Assembly (NCBI GenBank): GCA_016711045.1
Contig: JADJTT010000008.1
Location: 62,001-126,000 of the forward strand
DNA from: Saprospirales bacterium
GTDB taxonomy: Bacteria > Bacteroidota > Bacteroidia > Chitinophagales > Saprospiraceae
Direction: 5' to 3'
Length of the DNA: 64,000 nucleotides
How positions within the stretch are numbered: position 1 is the stretch's first letter; each line of letters starts with the position of its first letter. The notes below the pieces were generated by a model. The model did no database searches. It worked only from the letters and a program-made list of their open reading frames with translations, and was not told the origin of the DNA. This document shows, piece by piece, positions 41,056-49,942 of this stretch. Made by a program: the position numbers and the translations under genes.

Positions 41056-42988
41056 TTTTGGGAACTTTTGGGTAAAGGGTAGGGTCGGGCCGCGGCCCAA
41101 ATATAGTTTCCAGTTCTTCTTTTCCAACGACTTCTTTTTTCAAAAGAAGCTGGGCTAGTTCCTCCAGTTCCTCTCGGTGAGCGTGCAAGACCTCTTTGGT
41201 CCGTTGGTAGGAAGATTCGATTAATTGCCGCACCGCCTTGTCGATGAGTTGAGCAGTGGCCTCGCTATATGGTTTTTGCAGCGATTGTTCGTATTCACCC
41301 GTGGAATCGTAGTAACTGATATTCCCCATTTCGGAGTCCAATCCGTAGAAGGCAACCATGGTATACGCCTGTTTGGTTACTTTTTCCAGGTCGTCGAGGG
41401 CGCCGGAAGACACTTCGTCAAATATGATATCTTCTGCTGCTCGTCCACCGAGGGCGGCGCAGAGCCTGTCGAGGAATTGCTTGCGGGTTAAGATCTGGTG
41501 CTCCTGGGGCAGGTACCAGGCAGCCCCCAGGGATTTGCCCCGCGGCACGATCGATACTTTCATCAGGGTATCCGTATGTTGGAGAAACCAGCTGACGGTA
41601 GCGTGGCCGGATTCGTGGTAGGCCACGATCCTTTTCTCCGAATCGGAGATGATCTTCGTCTTTTTCTCCAGTCCGGCGATAATGCGGTCGATCGCTTCGG
41701 TAAAATCTTCCATTTCGATGGCCGATTTTTTACGGCGTGCAGCAATCAGCGCTGCTTCATTGCAAATGTTGGCGATATCGGCGCCGGAGAATCCGGGGGT
41801 CTGGCCTCCCAGGGTATGGATGTCGATCGAATTCGCTAATTTCAAGGGGCGCATATGCACCTTGAAAATGGCTTTGCGCTCTTCCAGATTGGGCAATTCA
41901 AGGTAGATGTGGCGGTCAAAACGCCCCGGCCGCAGCAGGGCCCGGTCGAGCATATCTGCCCGGTTGGTGGCAGCCATAACGATGACCCCTGCATTGGTGC
42001 CAAATCCGTCCATTTCGGTGAGCAACTGGTTGAGCGTGCTCTCCCGTTCATCGTTGGACTGCATCGAGAACGCCTTGCTGCGCGACCGCCCGATGGCGTC
42101 GATCTCGTCGATAAAAATGATGCTGGGCGCTTTTTCCTTAGCCTTCCGAAACAAGTCGCGCACCCGCGAGGCGCCTACGCCTACAAACATTTCCACAAAC
42201 TCAGAGCCGGAAATGGAGAAGAAAGGCACTTTTGCTTCGCCCGCTACCGCCCTGGCCATCAGGGTCTTTCCGGCGCCGGGCGGACCGACCAGAATGACGC
42301 CTTTGGGTATCTTGGCTCCGAGACTGGTGTAGGTGCCCGGGTTTTTCAGAAAGTCGACGACCTCCATGACCTCCACTTTGGCTTCTTCCAGGCCGGCCAC
42401 ATCTTCGAACGTTACTTTGCTGATATTGGTATCATCGAAAACCTGGGCGCCCGATTTACCAAAATCGAAGGGGTTGAAACCGCTGCCCCCGGCATTGCCA
42501 CGACCGACACGGCGCAGGATATAGATCCATATCGCCACGATGATCAACAGCGGAATGATCCAGGAAATGATCTCGCCCCACCAGTTTGACCGCTTTTCGT
42601 ATTTGATGGGAATGGGATCCAGGTCTTTTGCGGTAGTGAATTCCTCCAACTTGTCTTCAAAATGCTCGCCCGAACCGATGTTCATATAGTAATGAGGCCC
42701 GGCTTTTCCCGAAGGGATTTCCTGATAAATGCCCTGGCCCAGCCGGTCGGGTTTGATATAGATCTCAGCTTTATCCTGGTTCACGATCACGATCGATTCC
42801 ACATCCTGGCGTGCCAGCATCGTATTTTGGAAATCGAGCCAGGTGGTTTCCTGGGTCGATTTGGAACCCCACATAAACCATTGGCTGATTAGCAGGATGC
42901 CGACCAGAATATACACCCACCACCACCCTTGCAGTGGAGTGCCGGGGATTTTAGGTTTTTGAGGAGTTTCGGGATCGTTGTTACCCAT
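41042..42988 (-). CDS. ftsH: ATP-dependent zinc metalloprotease FtsH
   Basis: A 648-residue membrane-anchored AAA+ protease that degrades misfolded and regulatory membrane proteins. Two membrane helices (residues about 22-38 and 140-160) flank a periplasmic domain; then come Walker A (GPPGAGKT near 234), Walker B (FIDEIDAIGRSR), SRH (TNRADMLDRALLRPGRFD) and the zinc motif HESGH (near 456). All catalytic parts are intact. It is the central gene of a minus-strand stress block rather than in the usual housekeeping context (no tilS/hpt neighbours), so it may be a second, stress-linked copy. Confidence 0.95.
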   Translation of the reverse strand: MGNNDPETPQKPKIPGTPLQGWWWVYILVGILLISQWFMWGSKSTQETTWLDFQNTMLARQDVESIVIVNQDKAEIYIKPDRLGQGIYQEIPSGKAGPHYYMNIGSGEHFEDKLEEFTTAKDLDPIPIKYEKRSNWWGEIISWIIPLLIIVAIWIYILRRVGRGNAGGSGFNPFDFGKSGAQVFDDTNISKVTFEDVAGLEEAKVEVMEVVDFLKNPGTYTSLGAKIPKGVILVGPPGAGKTLMARAVAGEAKVPFFSISGSEFVEMFVGVGASRVRDLFRKAKEKAPSIIFIDEIDAIGRSRSKAFSMQSNDERESTLNQLLTEMDGFGTNAGVIVMAATNRADMLDRALLRPGRFDRHIYLELPNLEERKAIFKVHMRPLKLANSIDIHTLGGQTPGFSGADIANICNEAALIAARRKKSAIEMEDFTEAIDRIIAGLEKKTKIISDSEKRIVAYHESGHATVSWFLQHTDTLMKVSIVPRGKSLGAAWYLPQEHQILTRKQFLDRLCAALGGRAAEDIIFDEVSSGALDDLEKVTKQAYTMVAFYGLDSEMGNISYYDSTGEYEQSLQKPYSEATAQLIDKAVRQLIESSYQRTKEVLHAHREELEELAQLLLKKEVVGKEELETIFGPRPDPTLYPKVPKNEKN

Positions 42989-43087
42989 TATATTTGCTTT
43001 GCATGGATATTAAAAATACCGGGTCCCGCACGATCGCTGGCATGAGAAAAATCAATGAATGCGGTGATTTTTCTCATAGCCTTTGTA

Positions 43088-44107
43088 TTAAAACCACCCT
43101 CTCTTTTGGAAAAGGATGAAATAATCCTTTAGCAAGGACCAATATGTTTGTGCCTGGAAGCGTGCTTCCTTGTTGTCGGATTGCGCAGCTTGCAGGGCAT
43201 TCACCTTGAACCGGACGTTAGCGCGGTAGCAGAGGTAGTAATAAAACAAGGCCGTATCCGGCGGTCCCTCAATGACGGGATGTGCATCAAGATAGTCGGA
43301 TAAAAGGAATTCTGCAAGGTCGGGACGCAGATGGTAACAAAGGTCCATAAAAAGAAAGGCCACTTCATCGAGCACATCGAGCTGCCGAAAGTGGTCGTTA
43401 AATTCGATGCAATCGAAGAGAATGGGCGTATCGAGTAAAAAAATATTTCCGGAGTGGAGATCTCCGTGTCCATCCACCGTATAGCCTTGATCGTTCCGGT
43501 ACTGCAGGTGTCCTTCCATGCGCTGGAGAAACCGGCTTACTCCGGAGACCATGGCGTGGAGCAGTTCGGCTTCCCGGTGTCCAATGTTTTTTTCCACCCA
43601 GTCGTGCGTGCTCAGGATGTCCGAAAAATCCGCCAAAATGCTCGTCCAATCGACTTTCCGGTAGATCTTCGTGGTATTTTGATGAAATTGGGCCAAAAGC
43701 TGGGCGATTTGCTGGATGTGCTCAGGTTTGACCTGGCCTTTTTCCAACATGAGCGGCATGTGGCGTTCCGGGTCCATGCGATGCATTTGCAAGGCGTAAT
43801 CGACCACCTGCCCGCCCGGAGTTTTCCGGATTTCAAGACCGGCCGGCGTTTCGCAAATGGGCAGCACCTGCATGTAGATTCCATGGGTGAGCCGTTGGTT
43901 GAGTTCCAGCTCGCGCTGACAAAAATGCAGGCGTTTTTCGAGGGTAGAATAATCCAGGAAAGAGAAATGGACTTCTTTTTTGATCTTGAACGCAAAGTGG
44001 GTGCTGAGCAGGATGAAATTGGCATGCGTCTCCACGATCTCGACGGGCCCTTTGGCATCGGGAAAGGCATGTTGCTGAGCAATGGTGTCGATCTGGTCGC
44101 GGTTCAT
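43088..44107 (-). CDS. aminoglycoside-phosphotransferase-like kinase
   Basis: A 339-residue protein of the APH/choline-kinase fold (COG2187-like). The catalytic loop VDGHGDLHSGNIFL (about residue 210) and the second metal motif LFDCIEFND are present; an N-terminal segment HANFILLSTHFAFKIKKEVH contains the nucleotide-binding lysine region. In many bacteria this domain is fused to a small P-loop kinase. Here the P-loop partner is the adjacent gene, overlapping by 4 bp (ATGA), so the two probably form one complex. The substrate is unknown. Confidence 0.8.
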   Translation of the reverse strand: MNRDQIDTIAQQHAFPDAKGPVEIVETHANFILLSTHFAFKIKKEVHFSFLDYSTLEKRLHFCQRELELNQRLTHGIYMQVLPICETPAGLEIRKTPGGQVVDYALQMHRMDPERHMPLMLEKGQVKPEHIQQIAQLLAQFHQNTTKIYRKVDWTSILADFSDILSTHDWVEKNIGHREAELLHAMVSGVSRFLQRMEGHLQYRNDQGYTVDGHGDLHSGNIFLLDTPILFDCIEFNDHFRQLDVLDEVAFLFMDLCYHLRPDLAEFLLSDYLDAHPVIEGPPDTALFYYYLCYRANVRFKVNALQAAQSDNKEARFQAQTYWSLLKDYFILFQKRGWF

Positions 44108-44604
44108 GGGGTGGGAGTTTCCAGGTATGTGAGGGCTTCGGTCACCAGGTCGGACATTGGGCGGTTGTCGGAATGCAGGACCAGGTGTGGGAATTGGAGC
44201 GGTTCGTAGACCTTTTTCAATTGGAGATAAACCTGGAAATCGGCTTCGCTAAAAGGGCGTTTATTTTCCAGCCGTTTTCGAATAACGGACTCTTCGGCGC
44301 GGATCTCAATCCATTTGAAGGGGGTTTGGTATTTGACGGCCAGGTCGATGAATGGCGTCCGGATCTCTTGCTGATAAAGCGTGGCATCGACAATCGCATC
44401 TTCCCCTGCCAGGAGATGGGATTCCAGCATGTCGAGCAGGCAGGAATAGACTTTTTGCTTCGATTCGGGATCGTAGTGGCCCCGCAAACCCAATTTAGCT
44501 CTTACCCGATCGGTATTGAGGTGGACTGCTCCGTTGGCAGCCGCCAGGGCTAGCGCGAAGGTAGATTTCCCTGCGCCTGGCAATCCGGTGATTAGGATCA
44601 GCAT
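44104..44604 (-). CDS. P-loop kinase (AAA_33 / gluconokinase-like)
   Basis: A 166-residue nucleotide kinase-like protein with Walker A GLPGAGKS (residues 7-14), a lid region and no membrane segment. It resembles the C-terminal P-loop domain of fused COG2187/COG0645 proteins. Its stop overlaps the start of the APH-like gene. CHAD follows upstream on the map (12-bp gap). Specificity cannot be read from the sequence. Confidence 0.82.
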   Translation of the reverse strand: MLILITGLPGAGKSTFALALAAANGAVHLNTDRVRAKLGLRGHYDPESKQKVYSCLLDMLESHLLAGEDAIVDATLYQQEIRTPFIDLAVKYQTPFKWIEIRAEESVIRKRLENKRPFSEADFQVYLQLKKVYEPLQFPHLVLHSDNRPMSDLVTEALTYLETPTP

Positions 44605-44616
44605 GGGTATGGGTGA

Positions 44617-45492
44617 TCAATTAAGTGGTGTTTCTATTACCATTTCCTGTTTTACGGGAGCCAGTAAGGTATCCATTTCCTCCAATAAACGATCGCTCAT
44701 GGTGGGAAGTTGCGCGAGCAAAAAACGGATATCCTGCAAATAACGGGTTTCGTCTTGCTTCAGTTGCCGTTTCAGCGATTGGGGCACATTCCGCAGGTTT
44801 TTGGATTCCTCCTTGGTCATACAGTGGTCATGCCACTTTCCCAACTGGTGTTGCAGCATTTCCAGGGGTTGCATCAAGTCCATCGAAAGCATGACATGCG
44901 GAGTGGCCTGATCGATGGCAATCAGGTTGTAAAGGGCCTCCTTGGCGCTTTTGCGGAGCTCGTGCAGCCGCTTTTTGGAACTCATGCCTTCCCGGGCGAG
45001 TATTGTCAGTTCGTCCAGCATATTTCGGAAATATCCGCGCAGTCCCTTTCGCAGGGTGGAGAGGTGCATATGCTCCAGGTGAGAACGCGCTTGCAGGCAG
45101 GTCTCCCGCAATCCGGCAATGGAGAATGCCTGCTCAAAAGCCCGGAAAGCCCGTTGTTGTTCCTCGATCCGGCTTAGCAATTGGTCGGAAGTCTTGTGCG
45201 TGAGCTCAAGGGTTTCTTCCTTACTGTACAAGAGGCTGTTTTCGATCTGAAGGTCGCGGAGCTGGCCTGCTTCTGCAAAGAGTGATTTAAATCGCTTGAG
45301 CGAAGCTTTCCCTGGAAAATGAGGGTCTACCTCACTCAGCATGTGCAGAAAAGCCCGCAACCGCTTGAGGGACACACGCAAAGCGTGAATGTTTCCCTTC
45401 CGGGTATCTTGTTGGACTTCCATAAAGGCAAAATGGGCGTCGGCTTCCAGTTGTTCAAAGTAGCGAATCAGTTCTGTCTTGAGGGTCTGCAT
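44617..45492 (-). CDS. CHAD domain protein
   Basis: A 291-residue protein of the CHAD (conserved histidine alpha-helical) family: helical bundles with conserved basic residues, for example NIHALRVSLKRLRAFLHML and GQLRDLQIENSLL, then a second half with KRLHELRKSAKEALYNLI. CHAD proteins bind inorganic polyphosphate and are often found with polyphosphate or stress genes. There is no CYTH domain fused. It lies between the kinase pair and a universal stress protein in the stress block. Confidence 0.88.
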   Translation of the reverse strand: MQTLKTELIRYFEQLEADAHFAFMEVQQDTRKGNIHALRVSLKRLRAFLHMLSEVDPHFPGKASLKRFKSLFAEAGQLRDLQIENSLLYSKEETLELTHKTSDQLLSRIEEQQRAFRAFEQAFSIAGLRETCLQARSHLEHMHLSTLRKGLRGYFRNMLDELTILAREGMSSKKRLHELRKSAKEALYNLIAIDQATPHVMLSMDLMQPLEMLQHQLGKWHDHCMTKEESKNLRNVPQSLKRQLKQDETRYLQDIRFLLAQLPTMSDRLLEEMDTLLAPVKQEMVIETPLN

Positions 45493-45514
45493 GTATGCTG
45501 TTTTTCAATATTTC

Positions 45515-46402
45515 CTACCGCACCACCATGGTGGGCACAGGTAGTTTTTGGCTGACAAGTTTTTCGGTTACACTGCCGAAGAAAAAGCGTTCAATGGCCC
45601 CGTGTCCTTGGGCTCCCACGATGATCCAATCGGCATTTTTTGCGGCGGCGTAGTCCATGATCTGTTCGGAAATACTCCCTTCTTCATTTCGCAGGAGCGC
45701 CTCTTCCATCGCATCCGGGGGAAATTGGTGTGCTTCCAGAAATTTTTGGAAAGACTCTTTTGCCGTATTATCGAGAAAACGGTTGAAGTTTTCAAACTCC
45801 TGCCGGTTGAGGTAGTAGCCGGCGGCGATGAGGTCGGTGATGTGCAGGGCGGTAATGTGCACACCATCCTGCCGCATGCGCCAATCCAGGGCGAGCCGGA
45901 GCGCCTTGGCCGAATCTTCAGAAAAGTCGATGGGTACGAGCAGGTGTTGTCCTTCCCGCAGGGGCTTTTCCGGAACGAACAGCACGTTGCACCGGGCTTG
46001 ATTGGCCAGCTTGCGGGCGGTGATCCCACTACCGGAGTTGTCCTGTTTTTGGCCTACGAGCAGCAATTCGATATTTTTCACCTCCAACCAATGAAGGAGC
46101 TGGCTGTAGGGTTTTCCTTCGATAACGTCCACACTCCATTCCGTGGGGATATCCTTCTCCCAATGTGCCCCGATGGTCTGTTTCAATTGGGCTTTCACCT
46201 GTTCGTCGATAGGCCGCTCCGGGGCAAAGCGTTTTCGGAATTCCAGCTGGGCACTTTGGGGAATGGCCATATCCGGAACGATATGGATGAAATAGACCTG
46301 CACGGACCGAAATAGCCCGGCCACCCGGTGGGCCTGCCGGATCAAGATGGGATCCATCGGAGAGAGGTCGAGTCCAACTAATAGCCTGGAAAAGGGTTCC
46401 AT
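45515..46402 (-). CDS. universal stress protein, tandem UspA domains
   Basis: A 295-residue two-domain UspA protein. Domain 1 begins MEPFSRLLVGLDLSPMDPIL; domain 2 starts near residue 150 (LREGQHLLVPIDFSEDSAKA) and ends with the ATP-binding GAQGHGAIERFFFGSVTEKL motif. This is the mirror of the other Usp in the block, where the first domain keeps the glycine motif. Possible co-transcription with CHAD (22-bp gap). Confidence 0.9.
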   Translation of the reverse strand: MEPFSRLLVGLDLSPMDPILIRQAHRVAGLFRSVQVYFIHIVPDMAIPQSAQLEFRKRFAPERPIDEQVKAQLKQTIGAHWEKDIPTEWSVDVIEGKPYSQLLHWLEVKNIELLLVGQKQDNSGSGITARKLANQARCNVLFVPEKPLREGQHLLVPIDFSEDSAKALRLALDWRMRQDGVHITALHITDLIAAGYYLNRQEFENFNRFLDNTAKESFQKFLEAHQFPPDAMEEALLRNEEGSISEQIMDYAAAKNADWIIVGAQGHGAIERFFFGSVTEKLVSQKLPVPTMVVR

Positions 46403-46432
46403 AAAATGCGAGTTTTTTTCAGCGTCATTTCA

Positions 46433-46882
46433 TTACATCACCATGATGAACTGCGCATTTTTTTCTTCTTCCGGGGGCACATCGATGAACGTCAGGCGCA
46501 AAAGACCGTCCTCGTATTTTGCCGTGATTTTTTCCCTGGAAATGCAAGGGTTGATCCGGAATTTCCGTTCGAAGGAATCCGTATCGAATTCCTCCATGAT
46601 GAATTCCGTTTCCGGATGGTCTTCCCTGTGTTTTTTCATGCCCCGAATAACCAGTATATCGTCTGAGATCGCGACAGTCAGCTCTCCTTTGGAAAAGCCT
46701 GGTACGGCCACATCCATGATGAATAATTCACCGGCCTTGCTAAGGTTTACGGCGCCCGGCTCGCTTCTTTTCCGCTTCACATCAAAAGCGGAAAATCCGA
46801 GAAAATGATCGGGATCGATCACCGGTGCGTACGCGTCGCCTATCCGGTCGAAGGCATGATTACGGATTCTAAATTTTTGCAT
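46433..46882 (-). CDS. Hsp20/alpha-crystallin small heat-shock protein
   Basis: A 149-residue small heat-shock chaperone with a central alpha-crystallin domain (residues about 45-140). Recognisable parts are DVAVPGFSKGELTVAISDDI, the SFERKFRINPCI strand and the closing GLLRLTFIDVP motif (A-x-x-x-n-G-v-L family signature). It is the first gene of the stress block, and its upstream region (96 bp) probably carries the block's promoter, although no exact consensus box was seen. Confidence 0.9.
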   Translation of the reverse strand: MQKFRIRNHAFDRIGDAYAPVIDPDHFLGFSAFDVKRKRSEPGAVNLSKAGELFIMDVAVPGFSKGELTVAISDDILVIRGMKKHREDHPETEFIMEEFDTDSFERKFRINPCISREKITAKYEDGLLRLTFIDVPPEEEKNAQFIMVM

Positions 46883-46978
46883 GGTTCAACCTATTTTACT
46901 GGCTTCTCCAATTTAGACCCTTATTCCGTCTATCTGCAATGTGCTTCGTCAGTTTGCCCAGTGATTTTCGTCATTCTT

Positions 46979-47362
46979 TCATTGAGGAGTGCGCAGCAGT
47001 TTGAGCAAACGGGTTTTTTCCTGGTCCTTCATTTCCAGCACCAGGGTATCTGCCTCCAGTTGCACGATACGCACAGATTTGTCGGTAGCGCCGGCATGGC
47101 TGGTGTCCTGGGTGATCAGGTATTCCGTTTGAACCCGGAAGGTGCCGGCTTCCCGGTATTTGAGGGTGCTGGAAAAAATATACCCCTTTTTTGCCAGGAA
47201 TTCAAAGCGGATCTCTCCGGGGTCGAGGTTCAGCTGTTCGCCTTCCTCTGTCAGTTCGACGCCCTGCCAGCGGCCTACGAGCGCTGTTTCTGCGGGGTTG
47301 CTGCAAGCGCTCCAAAGGAGCATAAAGATAAAGAAGAAAAGGGGGATGGTTTTGATGGGCAT
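46979..47362 (-). CDS. small lipoprotein, lipocalin-like domain
   Basis: A 127-residue lipoprotein (signal ends in LLWSAC). The mature part has LVGRWQGVELTEEGEQLNLD, an opening often found in lipocalin-like proteins of Bacteroidota, and a beta-rich pattern. Function unknown. It is 16 bp after the NhaD gene on the same strand and may be in its operon. Confidence 0.7.
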   Translation of the reverse strand: MPIKTIPLFFFIFMLLWSACSNPAETALVGRWQGVELTEEGEQLNLDPGEIRFEFLAKKGYIFSSTLKYREAGTFRVQTEYLITQDTSHAGATDKSVRIVQLEADTLVLEMKDQEKTRLLKLLRTPQ

Positions 47363-47378
47363 GGGAAATGATTTTTTC

Positions 47379-48731
47379 TTAAAAAATAGCCTGGAGCCCT
47401 AAAAACACTGCGGCTCCCGCCAGGAAGCCCATCAGCGCCAGCCAGGCGATATTGCGAAGGTACCAGATAAAATTGATCCGTTCCATACCCATAGCGGCAA
47501 CCCCGGCTGCCGATCCGATGATCAGCATGCTGCCGCCGGTGCCGGCGGCGTAGGCGATAAAGTGCCAGAGGCTGGAATCAATGGGTTGGGTATACATCCC
47601 CATCGAAGCGGCGACAAGGGGTACGTTGTCGATCAGGGCGGAAAAGACGCCAAGGAGCAACACGACAATATTTTGATTGGGGATAGCGGCCTGCAACTGC
47701 TGGGCCATGCCTTTGAGGAGTCCTACCGGTTCTCCGCCTACTCCGGTTACGGCTACCGATTCGAGCGCCGCCACTGCCACGAGGATACCCAGAAAAAAGA
47801 GAATACTGGATAACTCGATGCGCGACAACGCTTTATGGGCGGAGTACATGTGCTTGCGCGTTTCTGTAAAGTCTTCTTCGGGATGAATGTATTCGGATAC
47901 CAGCCAAACTACTCCCAGGGCGAGCATTATGCCCATATAAGGGGGCAGGTGGGTCAGGGCTTTGAATACGGGCACCGATACGAGCCCGACTATACCCACG
48001 AGCAGCATCGTCGAACTGCTGAGCAACCTGGAATTCGACTGCTCGGCATGGAGTTCTCCGGCTGCCGGAGAGATCTTGCCGCGAAAGGCAGGCAGAAAGG
48101 AAGCGATCACCCCGGGTACCACCACGCAAGCCAGGGAAGGCAGAATGAGGTTTTGGATCAGTCCACTCGTAGACACCCGCTGGCCGATCCAAAGCATGGT
48201 GGTGGTCACGTCGCCGATCGGGGACCAGGCCCCGCCCGCGTTGGCGCCGATCACCGCCAGGGATACAAACCAGAGCCGCTCTTCCCGTTGGGGGATCAGC
48301 CGCCGCAGCAGCGACACCAACACGATGGTCGAGGCCAGGTTGTCGAGGGTGGCCGACAGGAAAAAAGACAGCAGCAGGATCAGCCAGAGCATAGCTCGTT
48401 TATCAGTGGTCTTGATGCGGGAAGTGATGACTGAAAACCCCTTGTGCAGGTCGATGAGCTCCACGATGGTCATGGCCCCCAGCAGGAAGAGCAGGATCTC
48501 TGCGATCTTGCCGATATGGTGCAGTAATACCTCCAGGGTATGATCGGCAGTGTAAGGCTCCTCGCCCAATGCCCCGAGGTGGTCGACCACAGGGAGGTGT
48601 CCCACGGTAATCAGGGCCCAGCATAAAGCGCCCATCAGGAGCGCGGGCACGGTCTTATCCAGCCGGAGCGGGTGCTCAAAAACAATGGCGGCATAGCCGA
48701 GGACAAAACAAACGATTATGGCAGTTAGCAT
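47379..48731 (-). CDS. nhaD: sodium:proton antiporter NhaD
   Basis: A 450-residue inner-membrane antiporter of the NhaD/ion-transporter superfamily with about twelve membrane helices. Distinctive regions are FFLSATLDNLASTIVLVSLL and GANAGGAWSPIGDVTTTMLW in the first repeat and SALIDNVPLVAASMGMY with GGSMLIIGSAAGVAAMGMER in the second; these inverted halves carry the ion-binding residues. Such pumps confer sodium tolerance at alkaline pH, which fits a marine or brackish host. It diverges from dusB. Confidence 0.9.
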   Translation of the reverse strand: MLTAIIVCFVLGYAAIVFEHPLRLDKTVPALLMGALCWALITVGHLPVVDHLGALGEEPYTADHTLEVLLHHIGKIAEILLFLLGAMTIVELIDLHKGFSVITSRIKTTDKRAMLWLILLLSFFLSATLDNLASTIVLVSLLRRLIPQREERLWFVSLAVIGANAGGAWSPIGDVTTTMLWIGQRVSTSGLIQNLILPSLACVVVPGVIASFLPAFRGKISPAAGELHAEQSNSRLLSSSTMLLVGIVGLVSVPVFKALTHLPPYMGIMLALGVVWLVSEYIHPEEDFTETRKHMYSAHKALSRIELSSILFFLGILVAVAALESVAVTGVGGEPVGLLKGMAQQLQAAIPNQNIVVLLLGVFSALIDNVPLVAASMGMYTQPIDSSLWHFIAYAAGTGGSMLIIGSAAGVAAMGMERINFIWYLRNIAWLALMGFLAGAAVFLGLQAIF

Positions 48732-48858
48732 GTTAAAACCCGGGTGGGTGGTTTCTTTTGCGCCAAAATACCATTATTACCACAAAAAAAACAGTGAACC
48801 TATTGCATGAAATGTATGTATCTTTTTTGTCGCAGTAGCCCAAAGGTGGAGAAATGCG

Positions 48859-48866
48859 TAACTTTG
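48859..48866 (+). promoter_or_regulatory. -7 promoter box for dusB
   Basis: TAACTTTG (TAnnTTTG) 38 bp before the start codon at 48904. Confidence 0.55.
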
Positions 48867-48903
48867 AGGCTGGTTTTTAAAAAAAACCTTATACAGTAAT
48901 AAG

Positions 48904-49899
48904 ATGGTTAAGATCGGATCGGTAGAATTGGGCGAATTTCCACTACTGCTCGCGCCTATGGAGGATGTGAGCGATCCTCCTTTTCGTGCGCTTTGCAAAC
49001 AGTACGGCTGCGACATGATGTATACCGAGTTTATCTCGGTGGAAGGGTTGATCCGCGATGCCACTAAAAGCTTGAAGAAGCTGGATATTTACGACGACGA
49101 ACGCCCGATAGGCATCCAGATCTTCGGCGCGGAGCTGGACTCCATGATCCAGGCTGCCGAGATCGTGGAGGAAGCCCAACCCGAGGTGCTCGACATCAAC
49201 TACGGATGTCCGGTGAAAAATGTGGTTTGCAAGATGGCAGGCGCCGGCATTTTGCAGGATATTCCCAAAATGATAGCCCTGACGGAAGCCATCGTGAAAT
49301 CGACGAAGCTGCCCGTGACAGTTAAGACACGGCTGGGGTGGGACGAACAATCCATTTTCATCGAGGATGTAGCCGAACGCCTGCAGGATGTAGGCATTCA
49401 AGCCCTGTCCATCCACGGCCGCACCCGCAAGCAGATGTACAAAGGCGAAGCGGATTGGTCCCATATCGCCCGGGTGGTGGAAAACCCCCGGATACATATT
49501 CCAATATTTGGAAACGGAGATATCGACAGCCCGGAGAAAGCCCTGGAATACCGCAATCGGTACGGGGTAGCCGGGATCATGATCGGCCGGGCCAGCATTG
49601 GCAATCCCTGGATCTTCCGGGAGATCAAGCATTTTATGGCAACCGGGGAAACCCTTGCGCCCCCCACCACCCACGAACGGGTAGATGCTGCCCGCATGCA
49701 CCTGCGCCGCTCCCTGGAGTGGAAAGGCCCTAAACTAGGCGTGTTGGAGATGCGCCGCCATTACACCAATTATTTCAAGGGCTATCCTGGAATAAAACCC
49801 TTCCGGGCCCGTTTAGTGACGGAAGACGATCCTCAGGCGCTCTTCCGGATCCTCGATGAGGTGGAAGCCCATTTCAGCGAATTGAGTGAGGTATTTTAG
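48904..49899 (+). CDS. dusB: tRNA-dihydrouridine synthase (DusB type)
   Basis: A 331-residue FMN-dependent enzyme that reduces uridine to dihydrouridine in the tRNA D loop. TIM-barrel motifs are present: LLLAPMEDVSDPPFRALC (FMN phosphate), EVLDINYGCPVKNV with the catalytic cysteine GCPVK, the ALSIHGRTRKQMYKG site, and GVAGIMIGRASIGNPWIF for FMN binding. Length and motifs match DusB. Confidence 0.93.
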   Translation: MVKIGSVELGEFPLLLAPMEDVSDPPFRALCKQYGCDMMYTEFISVEGLIRDATKSLKKLDIYDDERPIGIQIFGAELDSMIQAAEIVEEAQPEVLDINYGCPVKNVVCKMAGAGILQDIPKMIALTEAIVKSTKLPVTVKTRLGWDEQSIFIEDVAERLQDVGIQALSIHGRTRKQMYKGEADWSHIARVVENPRIHIPIFGNGDIDSPEKALEYRNRYGVAGIMIGRASIGNPWIFREIKHFMATGETLAPPTTHERVDAARMHLRRSLEWKGPKLGVLEMRRHYTNYFKGYPGIKPFRARLVTEDDPQALFRILDEVEAHFSELSEVF

Positions 49900-49942
49900 G
49901 GTGGCAAATGGCTTTCTTTTTTAGAATTAATTTTACACCGGA

